From assembly GCA_027023265.1 (NCBI GenBank), contig JALVVV010000023.1, forward strand, positions 1-47,394: DNA of 47,394 nt. The letters run 5' to 3'. Source of the stretch: DHVE2 group archaeon (GTDB lineage Archaea; Thermoplasmatota; Thermoplasmata; Thermoplasmatales; Aciduliprofundaceae). The position numbers and the translations under genes are program-made. Each line of letters opens with the position of its first letter. The first letter of the stretch is position 1. Positions 15,266 to 23,590 of this stretch are shown piece after piece. Under the pieces are notes generated by a model. The model ran no database searches, was not told the DNA's origin, and worked only from the letters and a program-made list of their open reading frames with translations.

Positions 15266-15385
15266 ACGTGGTATTTTGTGGAAAATAATCAAAATCACGT
15301 CTAATAACGCACACTAAGAAACAAAATCAAAAAAATACAAGAATATGATTTGCCAGGGCATTGTGCATTTTTAACCTTGTGATTT

Positions 15386-16822
15386 TCAATTTCTCCTGCG
15401 TATTTTCAAAACCCACAACACAAGCATCAGGGCAATTACCGGCAACATGAACACCTGTAGCTCTGGCACTTCCCCGCCTGGAGTCGCGCTTACTTCGTTG
15501 CTCTTATCGCTTTCTCCTGCTGAGCTAACCGCGGTTACATAGTACATGTAAGTTTGCCCCCCAACCACGTCGGTATCATTGTAATAGAGCTGGGACACGG
15601 AGACTGAGGCAAGTAAAACACCGTTGCGATATACACGATAGTAAGTTATCGGTGAAGTGCCGTTTCCACGGGGAGCTTTCCATGTTAAATACACATAGCC
15701 ATTTCCCACGGTAAAATTTAAGTCTCTTGGCGCCAGAGGGGGTAATTTGACCGTTGTGTTTTTCAGGGGATAGTAATCCTCCGCACCTGCAGAACCAGAT
15801 GTCCTGTACGGCCACTTCACAACGTCCCCGTGATAATTCGTATCGTTGTTGTTTGCCCAGTCACGCCAGTAATTGCCGATTCCACCGGTTGTATTCCATG
15901 AATTGTTTGAACCGTCATCATCCGCTTGAATGTACGCGCTATTGAACTTGTCACCAGTGCCGTTGTTGTAAAAGAAAGCGTTTTTGTAGATGAGATTTTT
16001 TGAACCAGATACTATATGTACCCCATAGCCGGTGTTGTTTACGAATACATTGCTGTAAACTTCATTCATGCTTGAAGAATATATGTATAAGCCCACATTG
16101 TTATAACTGCACGTATTGTTATGCAGGGTACTGTTACCCGAAAAATCCAGGAATATTCCATTGTAACCGTTGTGCAGGCATGTGTTGCTGGATAAAACAT
16201 CATCACTTGAGGACTCCAGTATTATCCCGTTGAGACTGTTGTTATTGCACGTGTTGTTTGTTACGGTATTGTTGTTAGAGCTTGAATAAAACTCCATTCC
16301 CGCCATGTTTTTGTAACAAGAGTTATTAGATATGGTGCTGTTGCTTGATTCATCAAATAATATTCCAATTAAATTCTCACTGCATGTATTGTTCTCGATA
16401 ACACCATTTGTCACATTATAAAGTTCTATACCCAATCCACCGAAATAGGGATTTGACACGGGAGAAGTGTTGTGCATGTAAGAATTTTTTATGATGAAAT
16501 ATACCGTGGTATTTCCAATGTATATTGCGTCTCCCGCCCCGTGCGCATCTATATCGTACCCGGAAATTATGTACGGATTTCCCTGCGTGCCGTCTCCCGG
16601 CCAGCCATTTACGGAAGCTTGTTTTGCAAAATCGGTATCATTGTTTATTCTTATAACATCGTGTGCATTGTATCTCACGCCGTCAATATCCACAACCTGT
16701 CCAAAAGTACCCGCATTTCTTTCATACAAATTCTCGTGTGCATTTATCCCGTGTATTCCCACACTCATAGAGCTGAACAGCATAAACACCAATATACCTA
16801 CTGCAAGCCACCTCCATTTCAT
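15386..16822 (-). CDS. Exported beta-helix and fibronectin-III surface protein with C-terminal anchor
   Basis: A 478-aa protein. Residues 1-25 form a signal peptide (MKWRWLAVGILVFMLFSSMS). About residues 60-330 hold Asn-rich right-handed beta-helix repeats of the NosD/PbH1 kind (VIENNTCSENLIG, TISNNSCYKNMAG, TLHNNTCSYNNVG). About 360-450 is a fibronectin type III domain (PRDLNFTVGNGYVYLTW). A hydrophobic helix and basic end follow (MLPVIALMLVLWVLKIRRRN). It is probably anchored outside the cell; many NxS/T sites suggest N-glycosylation. The ligand is unknown. It is single-gene, with TTAATATT 26 nt before the ATG. Confidence 0.75.
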   Translation of the reverse strand: MKWRWLAVGILVFMLFSSMSVGIHGINAHENLYERNAGTFGQVVDIDGVRYNAHDVIRINNDTDFAKQASVNGWPGDGTQGNPYIISGYDIDAHGAGDAIYIGNTTVYFIIKNSYMHNTSPVSNPYFGGLGIELYNVTNGVIENNTCSENLIGILFDESSNSTISNNSCYKNMAGMEFYSSSNNNTVTNNTCNNNSLNGIILESSSDDVLSSNTCLHNGYNGIFLDFSGNSTLHNNTCSYNNVGLYIYSSSMNEVYSNVFVNNTGYGVHIVSGSKNLIYKNAFFYNNGTGDKFNSAYIQADDDGSNNSWNTTGGIGNYWRDWANNNDTNYHGDVVKWPYRTSGSAGAEDYYPLKNTTVKLPPLAPRDLNFTVGNGYVYLTWKAPRGNGTSPITYYRVYRNGVLLASVSVSQLYYNDTDVVGGQTYMYYVTAVSSAGESDKSNEVSATPGGEVPELQVFMLPVIALMLVLWVLKIRRRN

Positions 16823-16953
16823 GAATATTGTATATATTTGGAGAATATTAATTTTTCCACCATTGGAAAGAGAAAGTGTTCAATACCCTACAGCCACATC
16901 ATGGTAAAACAGAGAGTATAAAATATATAACAGCAACCCCTATGGGTGAAAAT

Positions 16954-17691
16954 ATGAATGAGATAATACTTAAAGTGGCAGAGGCGCCACCTATGGATAT
17001 TGGGCTTGGCAGGGCACGTTTGGACTCAAAAAGCCGTGAAAAACTGAACATGGAAATAGGAGATGTAATTGAGATCACTGGAAAGAGAACCACCGCAGCA
17101 CGTGTGTTTAAAGCAAAGCAGGAAGATGAAGATAGGGGCATAATCAGAATAGATGCGTATATCAGAAAAAATGCAAAGGTCGCAGTAGGTGATGAAGTAA
17201 AGGTAAAGAAGGCAAATCCAGAAGAGGCAATGAAAATTGTTTTGGCTCCCCTTATAGGAAAGAATCAGAGGTTGATGTTTAGCGAGGACATTGGTGAATT
17301 TGTAAAGAAAAGTATGTTGAAGAGGCCTCTTATAGAAGGTAATGAAATAGTCGTTCCGAACCTTACCATTAGTGGCAGAGAGAGCATGCTTTTCAAAGTT
17401 GTTAAGACTGTGCCGGCAAAAAAAGTACTTCAAATAGGGGCAAATACCGAGATTGAGGTCAGAGAAGAGCCACCAAACGAACTAATCAAAGAAGATGTTG
17501 GCAAGGAAGGAAAAATCAACAGCGTGGATGTAGTGCTGTACGATGCACACTATCAAAAAATAATAGCCAAAGACGGAAGCATGGATTTGCTCACCTTCAT
17601 GAACAATGTCAGAGACAAGGCGGACACGGTGGTTTTTGATTTCAAAAGAGGTGTGTGCATCGTGTTTTGGAAAACTTCTAATATAAAATAG
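16954..17691 (+). CDS. Stand-alone Cdc48/VAT N-domain protein without AAA modules
   Basis: A 245-aa protein. Residues 1-90 match the double-psi beta-barrel of Cdc48/VAT (VAEAPPMDIGLGRARLDSKS, GDVIEITGKRTTAARV, EDRGIIRIDAYIRKNA), and about 95-175 match the Cdc48 domain-2 barrel. No P-loop or AAA domain follows. Instead there are about 60 residues (SVDVVLYDAHYQKIIAKDGS ... VVFDFKRGVCIVFW) that I do not recognise. In Cdc48 this N-domain binds adaptors and substrates, so a free copy may act as an adaptor or competitor; this is inference. ATG at 16954 has GGGTGA upstream. Confidence 0.78.
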   Translation: MNEIILKVAEAPPMDIGLGRARLDSKSREKLNMEIGDVIEITGKRTTAARVFKAKQEDEDRGIIRIDAYIRKNAKVAVGDEVKVKKANPEEAMKIVLAPLIGKNQRLMFSEDIGEFVKKSMLKRPLIEGNEIVVPNLTISGRESMLFKVVKTVPAKKVLQIGANTEIEVREEPPNELIKEDVGKEGKINSVDVVLYDAHYQKIIAKDGSMDLLTFMNNVRDKADTVVFDFKRGVCIVFWKTSNIK

Positions 17692-17694
17692 GCA

Positions 17695-17709
17695 TTTTTT
17701 CACATTTTT
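17695..17709 (+). terminator. Oligo-T terminator after the Cdc48-N gene
   Basis: T6 and T5 tracts occur within 20 nt after the stop codon. They separate this gene from the convergent cas operon. Confidence 0.45.
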
Positions 17710-17774
17710 CAGCATATATTGGAGAAGAACTTGAAGGAGTCAAAGCAAAAGCACATACACGTCGCGCATATATT

Positions 17775-18038
17775 CTATATTATCATCTCAGTCCTGTTCT
17801 TCTCCACCCCTATCGTTATTCTTTTTATTGCTTTTTCACTCGAGCAACGATATATTATTATAGAATCTTCTTCCTCTTCAATTATCTCCTTTAAATCATC
17901 AACCATTATAGAATACTGACTGTTGGTAAGCTCGCCTTCAAAAACGGAATTTTGAATCCAGTGCAAATATCTTTTCAGGAACTTGTTTACTTTGTTTACC
18001 CTGCTTTCGTCTATGTCGTAAACAAGTACGACGTACAT
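17775..18038 (-). CDS. cas2: CRISPR adaptation endonuclease Cas2
   Basis: An 87-aa ferredoxin-like protein that with Cas1 forms the spacer-integration complex. MYVVLVYDIDESRVNKVNKF holds the conserved Asp at the end of strand 1. YLHWIQNSVFEGELT is the typical RNase-like core. ATG at 18038 overlaps the cas1 stop (TGATG), so translation is coupled. It is the last gene of the cas operon. Confidence 0.93.
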   Translation of the reverse strand: MYVVLVYDIDESRVNKVNKFLKRYLHWIQNSVFEGELTNSQYSIMVDDLKEIIEEEEDSIIIYRCSSEKAIKRITIGVEKNRTEMII

Positions 18039-19012
18039 CACCACCACATCCTGAAACTTCTATATTTTTTATCACCCAGCACATGCTTCACTAATTTGTA
18101 TGCTTCCAATCTCAGCAATCTCCGATAGCTCACCTTCCGATGAAGCTGTTTGTGCATTATTGTGGTCTTCATTTTCTCATCATAGACCTGCAAAAATTTG
18201 CGCTTTGCAGAATCTTTAAGATAGTAGCCCAGATCTTTATTAAAATCACTCTTTTTAATTATGCCGTTGTTTATCACGGTGAATATGACCCGCTCCACTA
18301 TTACTGGCTTGAATATGTCCGCAAGATCGAGTGCGAGTGAGAACCTACGCTCAGATGGCTCGTGAAGATAACTAATAGAAGGGTGCAAGTATGTGTTGTA
18401 TATCTCCGTGAGTGTGGCCGTGTAAAGCAGGGAATTGCCATAAGAAATTAAAGCGTTTAACTCATCTCCTGGTGGGTGATACTCTCTTTTTTCCATTTTA
18501 AACCCGCGAATAAAAGAGTTAAAACTTTTGTAATAATGAGACCAAATCTGTGCTTCCCTGTTCATAATATCCATCACCGATTGACCTTCAACTTCTACAT
18601 CTTCTATTTTTGATATGTATTCATCTACATCTTTCCCTCTTTTTCTGTAATATTTGAGATTTTTGAGCACGTTGTCCTTTATTCCACCAACAATTTCTTT
18701 TGCAATGTACATTCTCTTCTCATTATCAAGGTAATGCTCAACTTGCTTAACTATCACCAGTCCCGAGTTGAGCTGCTCACGAGGATAAAGAGAGCCTGCG
18801 TAATAACCATACTTGTTGAAAAAATGAACAGGTATGCCAAGTTTCATGAGGTAATAGGCGGCCCCAGATCTCACGGTGATTCGCGCCATGCAATTTATTT
18901 CGCTTATGTCTTCCACGGGCATCGCCCTTTTCATCTCCTTGTTCACGAAGTATATCGTATTCCCTTCCTTCTTTACAATTCCCTCTTGCGTTAAATATAA
19001 CGGCTTTTTCAT
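18038..19012 (-). CDS. cas1: CRISPR integrase Cas1 (type I-B)
   Basis: A 324-aa metal-dependent integrase that inserts new spacers at the leader end. The start MKKPLYLTQEGIVKKEGNTIYF is typical of the I-B subgroup. Catalytic residues are recognisable in NREAQIWSHYY (Glu), YLHEPSERRFSLALDLADIFKP (His, Asp/Glu) and the downstream basic helix. The frame extends 35 codons further, into cas4, with low-complexity Arg/Lys sequence. ATG at 19012, preceded by GGTGTGA and only 4 nt past the cas4 stop, is the better start. Confidence 0.94.
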   Translation of the reverse strand: MKKPLYLTQEGIVKKEGNTIYFVNKEMKRAMPVEDISEINCMARITVRSGAAYYLMKLGIPVHFFNKYGYYAGSLYPREQLNSGLVIVKQVEHYLDNEKRMYIAKEIVGGIKDNVLKNLKYYRKRGKDVDEYISKIEDVEVEGQSVMDIMNREAQIWSHYYKSFNSFIRGFKMEKREYHPPGDELNALISYGNSLLYTATLTEIYNTYLHPSISYLHEPSERRFSLALDLADIFKPVIVERVIFTVINNGIIKKSDFNKDLGYYLKDSAKRKFLQVYDEKMKTTIMHKQLHRKVSYRRLLRLEAYKLVKHVLGDKKYRSFRMWW

Positions 19013-19016
19013 GGTA

Positions 19017-19511
19017 TCACACCCAGCAGAGTTCGTAATACGAGCACCTTTTGCAGTATGGTTTTCTCTTCGCCTCCGGTGGTTTTTCCATCTTTGCCAC
19101 CTCTTCAATCCCGCCAATTATATTCTCTATTTCCCCCTCAATTTCTGGAGTTAATTCCAGATCTTCAGTTTTTCTCTCCTTAGGATAAACCAATCGCCCT
19201 TTCGCCTCAATGCCCTTCTCTTTTTTGAGGTAATAGAGATAGTAATATAGCTGATATCTCACAGGCTCCTCTAACTTTGAGGATTTCTTGATTTCAAATA
19301 CTGTAACTCCGTTCTCGTTTTTCACATAATCCAAAGCAATAGTCTCATCGATCAGTATGTTCTTTTTCTCCCTTTTATAGCTCTCTTTGTGTATGTGCCT
19401 TCCCAGAATTATGTTTTCATCTTCGTAATTCATATTAATTTGATTCAAATAGAACCATAGCTCCCGCTTGCACGCCACGTAGTACTGAACCATCACGCCG
19501 GTGATTTTCAT
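19017..19511 (-). CDS. cas4: Cas4 nuclease, RecB-like with Fe-S cysteines
   Basis: A 164-aa protein that trims prespacers and helps choose PAM and orientation with Cas1. The N-terminal Cys lies in VQYYVACKRELWF. The RecB-type core is GRHIHKESYKRE, with ALDYV and TVFEIKKSS (Asp, then E-x-K). Three C-terminal cysteines (YCKRCSYYELC) complete a 4Fe-4S site. ATG at 19511 is chosen because a GGTGA, which includes the cas3 stop codon, lies 5 nt upstream. Start and cas3 stop are within a few bases of each other. Confidence 0.93.
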   Translation of the reverse strand: MKITGVMVQYYVACKRELWFYLNQINMNYEDENIILGRHIHKESYKREKKNILIDETIALDYVKNENGVTVFEIKKSSKLEEPVRYQLYYYLYYLKKEKGIEAKGRLVYPKERKTEDLELTPEIEGEIENIIGGIEEVAKMEKPPEAKRKPYCKRCSYYELCWV

Positions 19512-19515
19512 AAGG

Positions 19516-21966
19516 TCACCACACATTATCCCATAAATTTTTCAAATCTGGATGAAATCCGAACTCGTAATTATAACAATTATCGCATTCAATTATCGGA
19601 TACTTTCCTTCATCGATTTTAACCAAATTGTTATCTTTGAATTTTTTGAATATCCACTTGTATATGTCAACGGAATTCCAGTAATCAATTTCATCTCCTT
19701 TTTCCATTGCAACTTTTGGAATTATCGAGATTTTCACCAGAGATTTGTCTATATCCCTAAGATTTAACATCTCCAAAATCTCGTCATCATCTATTTTTCC
19801 AAATCTTATTTGATAGCAACAGTACTGGTTTGTTATTTTTTCAATCTTCCTGTAGCCTTCTTCTCTAAATTTTTCCTCAAAATCCCTTTTTACTTGGGGG
19901 ATACCCAGCCATTTTTCATAAATCTCAATTAAATTTAAACTTAACTCCTTTAAACTTGGCAATCCTGTTTTCATCTCTTCTTTGGTTATGTCCAAAACGC
20001 TCCTTGGATACGGATACTGCCACTTCTCTTTCTTATGAACATCCAGTTCAGTGTATACTCGTGCAACTGATTCTTTTTTTCTCTTTTTCCTGTTAACCCT
20101 ACCTATCCTTTGAATTAAAGCATCGATGGGTGCGATCTCGGTATATAGCACATCGAAATCTATATCCAAGCTAATCTCCACTACCTGCGTGGCCACTAAA
20201 ATTAATCCTTTGTCTTTCCATTTTTCTTTTTCCAATATTTCTCTTTCCTTTAACTCCCTGTGTCGTTTTATGAATTGAGAGTGATAAAGAATCAGATCTG
20301 CATCAGGATTGTATGTTTCACCATTCTTTAAATATCCTGTGGTTCTTTTGAATATCCCCCTCTTTTTTAATTCATCGTATATTTCTATTGCCTTTTTAAC
20401 AGTGTTTGCCACAACCAAAACCCTCTTATTATTCTTGAAATCTTCTATCATCATACCAATGTCTTCTAAAATACCCTTATCTTCTTTCTTAATCTCTACA
20501 GGAGATTTATCAAATAACGAACTCTCAGTTATTTCTTTAAAATTAAAATCCTTAAGCAGATTCTCCTTCAAATGCTCGGGAACAGTTGCGCTCATTATGC
20601 ACACTTTGTTGTGGTATTCATTTACAAAAATTTCTAAAACTTTTTTTAACATACCTAACATTTTTGGGTCATAGGAATGTATCTCATCTATTATTAATAG
20701 AGAGTTTCTAAAATAAAGATTTGTTAAAGTCCACTTTCTCACGTTTAAGAACGGAAGAAGAAAAGAGTCGAGTGTGGACACGGTTATCGGTTTGGAAAAA
20801 ATACGCATGGTCAATATTTCCTTTGCAAGTTCATTTTTTTCCATATCCCAGTTCTCCTCTAATACCAGAGGAGCAGTGCTGTGCACTAATCCAACGTTCT
20901 CATCTCCAAAATATTTAACGAACCTATTGTAAAGGGCATTGCTGGTGGTTTGAGTTGGCATGGTGTAAATAATCCTTGTATATTCATTTCTAAGATTATT
21001 TAACGCCCATAGCAAAGCGGCCTCCGTCTTGCCTTCTCCTGTCGGGATTAGAATCAGGGCATTATTGTGTGACTCGGAAGCATCTTCCTGAAAATTTTTA
21101 AGAGAGAAATCATCTGGTTTTTTTATTATTCCCTTTTCCAAAGCCCTTTCTTTTAATTTTTCTATAAGGCTCTCTTTGTAAAATTCTTTGCTTTCATTGT
21201 AGAGTTTTTCATCCATTCCACTTGCAATCCAATCCGCCCTTACAAGATTGCCATTTACAAAAGAGAAAATATCCCTCATCATTTTCTTATCTTTAGAATT
21301 TTTAATACCTTTCATAAAATTGAAAAAATCAATTAGCCCATCCTCCATCCCATCTACGTGCAAAAATGTTATTAGTTTCCTATTTTTATTTTTTTCAAAT
21401 AAACCTCTAAAATCTATTTCATACGGGCATTCCCTACCAACTATTTTTTCATAATACATTTTGTACTTATCTAAAAACTCAAAAACCTCCTCAAAAAAAG
21501 TTGGGTTCTCCACTCCTGCAAGTTTACTATATAAATCTTCGTAGAGTAGAGAATGATGGGAAATCACTGCTGCAGCCACTAAATTAATCATTTTGCTTTT
21601 GTATTTTATTCCTATTCCATAATTTTCTAAACCATTTAAAAAATACAACGCATAAAGAGGATGATACGAGCTCTTCCCTCCCATCTGTTTATCTTCGTAA
21701 AACTCCACAGTTGCTTTACCAACATCATGTAGAAATATTGAGAAAAAAATAATATCATCCAACAATTCTGGAGTAATATTCTTATATTTCTCTTTTTTAG
21801 TTGTTACACTCTCATAAAAGCTTTCAAAAATTTCACTGTTTTTATTTCTAAATTCCGCGTACGCGTACAAACATTTGGCAGTATGATCTTCCAGAGACTC
21901 ACCACTTGGCTTGGCGGATATCTCATCTTTTCCATATCTCTCCTTTAAAGACACCAAACCTGCCAT
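19516..21966 (-). CDS. cas3: Cas3 helicase-nuclease (HD and DEAD-like helicase)
   Basis: An 816-aa effector that is recruited by Cascade to unwind and degrade target DNA. The HD nuclease is N-terminal, with H28 and H80-D81 (FLHDVGKA) and further histidines in AVISHHSLLYEDL. The SF2 helicase follows: Walker A LIPTGEGKTEAA (about 300), DEIH box LLIIDEIHSYD (about 425), motif III MSATVP and motif VI QRIGRVNRK (about 635). Both domains are in one chain, the usual type I-B form. It starts 3 nt past the cas5 stop. Confidence 0.94.
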   Translation of the reverse strand: MAGLVSLKERYGKDEISAKPSGESLEDHTAKCLYAYAEFRNKNSEIFESFYESVTTKKEKYKNITPELLDDIIFFSIFLHDVGKATVEFYEDKQMGGKSSYHPLYALYFLNGLENYGIGIKYKSKMINLVAAAVISHHSLLYEDLYSKLAGVENPTFFEEVFEFLDKYKMYYEKIVGRECPYEIDFRGLFEKNKNRKLITFLHVDGMEDGLIDFFNFMKGIKNSKDKKMMRDIFSFVNGNLVRADWIASGMDEKLYNESKEFYKESLIEKLKERALEKGIIKKPDDFSLKNFQEDASESHNNALILIPTGEGKTEAALLWALNNLRNEYTRIIYTMPTQTTSNALYNRFVKYFGDENVGLVHSTAPLVLEENWDMEKNELAKEILTMRIFSKPITVSTLDSFLLPFLNVRKWTLTNLYFRNSLLIIDEIHSYDPKMLGMLKKVLEIFVNEYHNKVCIMSATVPEHLKENLLKDFNFKEITESSLFDKSPVEIKKEDKGILEDIGMMIEDFKNNKRVLVVANTVKKAIEIYDELKKRGIFKRTTGYLKNGETYNPDADLILYHSQFIKRHRELKEREILEKEKWKDKGLILVATQVVEISLDIDFDVLYTEIAPIDALIQRIGRVNRKKRKKESVARVYTELDVHKKEKWQYPYPRSVLDITKEEMKTGLPSLKELSLNLIEIYEKWLGIPQVKRDFEEKFREEGYRKIEKITNQYCCYQIRFGKIDDDEILEMLNLRDIDKSLVKISIIPKVAMEKGDEIDYWNSVDIYKWIFKKFKDNNLVKIDEGKYPIIECDNCYNYEFGFHPDLKNLWDNVW

Positions 21967-21969
21967 ATC

Positions 21970-22662
21970 TTACCACATCACAACGTTCTTATATCCTGTA
22001 GAATATACATTTAAATCATCTTTTGGGGTTACGGAGCAATACCCTCCGAAAAACTCGACGATGCGCAAAACGTGCTTTGCCTTTCTTGGTGGTCCCATTT
22101 CAAATTCCAAATTAGAAACTGACGTTCTTGGTGGAATTATGAGCCCGGTTTTCCCCGGATGAAACGAATAATCCGCCACCCAATCTTCAGGAAATATGCT
22201 ATGCACATTTACTTTTTCTTTATTTAATTCGCTTAATTCTACGTACTTCACTCCACCAATGCTCACCAGTTCATCGTCCATCCCCAGCGAAGGAGGTCTT
22301 TGTGGATATAAGAGAGCAGTATGAACCTCTTCTTTTAATTCATCAGGCACAACAATGTAAATCTCGTATTTTGCCTTGTATAACTTTTCTCTGTTGACTA
22401 CTGCTCTACCATAGTTAGATGACTTCCACTTCTTGTATTGCCACATGTCAACAAAAATATCTTCTATGCTCATGGGCAATACGGCAACTTTGAGTTTGGG
22501 TAAAAAAGAATAATAGAAATTCTCTGTTTTTCCCATTATGTTTGTGAGCAATCCCGCTATGTGCGTCTTTTTCGGAGTCAATTCAGTGTTCTGGAAACTT
22601 GCCGTTTCAATCCTTCTGAATGAGTTTGCCATGCCTTCTGCTGTAAATCGAATCGCTTCCAT
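21970..22662 (-). CDS. cas5: Cascade subunit Cas5 (type I-B)
   Basis: A 230-aa RAMP-fold protein that holds the crRNA 5' handle in Cascade. Recognisable features are AIRFTAEGMANSFRRIETASFQ at the start, the Cas5-typical TELTPKKTHIAGLLTNIMG and the late GLIIPPRTSVSNLEFEMG. It sits in the standard place between cas7 and cas3. AGTGATG lies 6 nt before the ATG. By operon type it fits the Cas5t/h group. Confidence 0.88.
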   Translation of the reverse strand: MEAIRFTAEGMANSFRRIETASFQNTELTPKKTHIAGLLTNIMGKTENFYYSFLPKLKVAVLPMSIEDIFVDMWQYKKWKSSNYGRAVVNREKLYKAKYEIYIVVPDELKEEVHTALLYPQRPPSLGMDDELVSIGGVKYVELSELNKEKVNVHSIFPEDWVADYSFHPGKTGLIIPPRTSVSNLEFEMGPPRKAKHVLRIVEFFGGYCSVTPKDDLNVYSTGYKNVVMW

Positions 22663-22677
22663 GGAGCATCACTTCGC

Positions 22678-23589
22678 TTATAGCCAGCTCTTTGCGGTCT
22701 CTATTGCACCCTTCACTGATTCCACTTTTTCTCCATATGTTTCTCTAATCTCTTGTTCATTGGCGAATACTCCTTCCCTTAGGCCAATCACATAATCCTC
22801 GATTATATCATCATAGTTGGAGAGCGTCTCCCTAATTAGTCCCACGTCTAGCCCATTATCTTCGCTCACATCCAGAGAGTTCAGAAATATCGGCGTGGCT
22901 GCGCTTTGCTTTGCAATTATGATGAATTTAGGTGTCAAGTCATCAAGCAATCTCGCAATTTTTCCGCCACCGTTTAGATTTTTGATTGCATCTAATAATT
23001 TTCCTATTCTCTCTTTCCTCTCCTCCGGGCCGATAACATCTTCAATCTCCCAGTTCAAATCATCTACATAGCTACCAACTTCGTCAACATTTATTATCAT
23101 CGTTCCCCGCATGAAATTGAAGGCATTTACTTCAACCTTCACCATTTCACCACGTCCTTCTTTTTTCTGAGTGAGCAAATCTGTCTCGCCCTTCCATGGA
23201 AATACGCTGATAAGCGGTGACACTTTCACAGGAGACCAGCGCCGAAGTGCCATCTTTTCGCTGCCCTTTTTCGCTTCCATAAAACCGAACAAATCCAAAT
23301 CCATGTGGTTTTGAAGAATATACCTGTATCTTTCTTTCTCTAATTTAGGTGCGCTATCATCTATTATAAACTCTCCTTTGTTATCAAGCTTGGTGAGTTC
23401 CACACCCATCTGCATCAACGTCTGCTTCAGATAATATCTGAACGCCTGCCCCGACACATAGGCAAAGTATTCCCCGTTCATGTTCTGCAACTTCTTCAGC
23501 AATACCAAGTTTCCAGGATTTTCACTGCTGTTCAGGTTGTTTATGTTCACTTTCATTATATATCCAACATCTACAAACATCTTTCCCAT
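22678..23589 (-). CDS. cas7: Cascade backbone subunit Cas7 (Cst2/DevR-like, type I-B)
   Basis: A 303-aa RAMP protein that polymerises along the crRNA spacer. DVGYIMKVNINNLNSSENPG followed by YFAYVSGQAFRYYLKQTL is the Cst2/DevR signature. FVFP-like core motifs and ANEQEIRETYGEKV close it. The frame opens 21 codons earlier, but ATG at 23589 has GGAGGT 8 nt upstream and begins like family members. It sits directly after the cas8b stop. Confidence 0.92.
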   Translation of the reverse strand: MGKMFVDVGYIMKVNINNLNSSENPGNLVLLKKLQNMNGEYFAYVSGQAFRYYLKQTLMQMGVELTKLDNKGEFIIDDSAPKLEKERYRYILQNHMDLDLFGFMEAKKGSEKMALRRWSPVKVSPLISVFPWKGETDLLTQKKEGRGEMVKVEVNAFNFMRGTMIINVDEVGSYVDDLNWEIEDVIGPEERKERIGKLLDAIKNLNGGGKIARLLDDLTPKFIIIAKQSAATPIFLNSLDVSEDNGLDVGLIRETLSNYDDIIEDYVIGLREGVFANEQEIRETYGEKVESVKGAIETAKSWL

Positions 23590-23590
23590 T

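Noticed and set aside
19013-19117. 35 extra N-terminal codons of cas1
   Set aside because: The extension overlaps cas4 and is Arg/Lys/His-rich; family members start at MKKPLYL and the ribosome binding site supports 19012.
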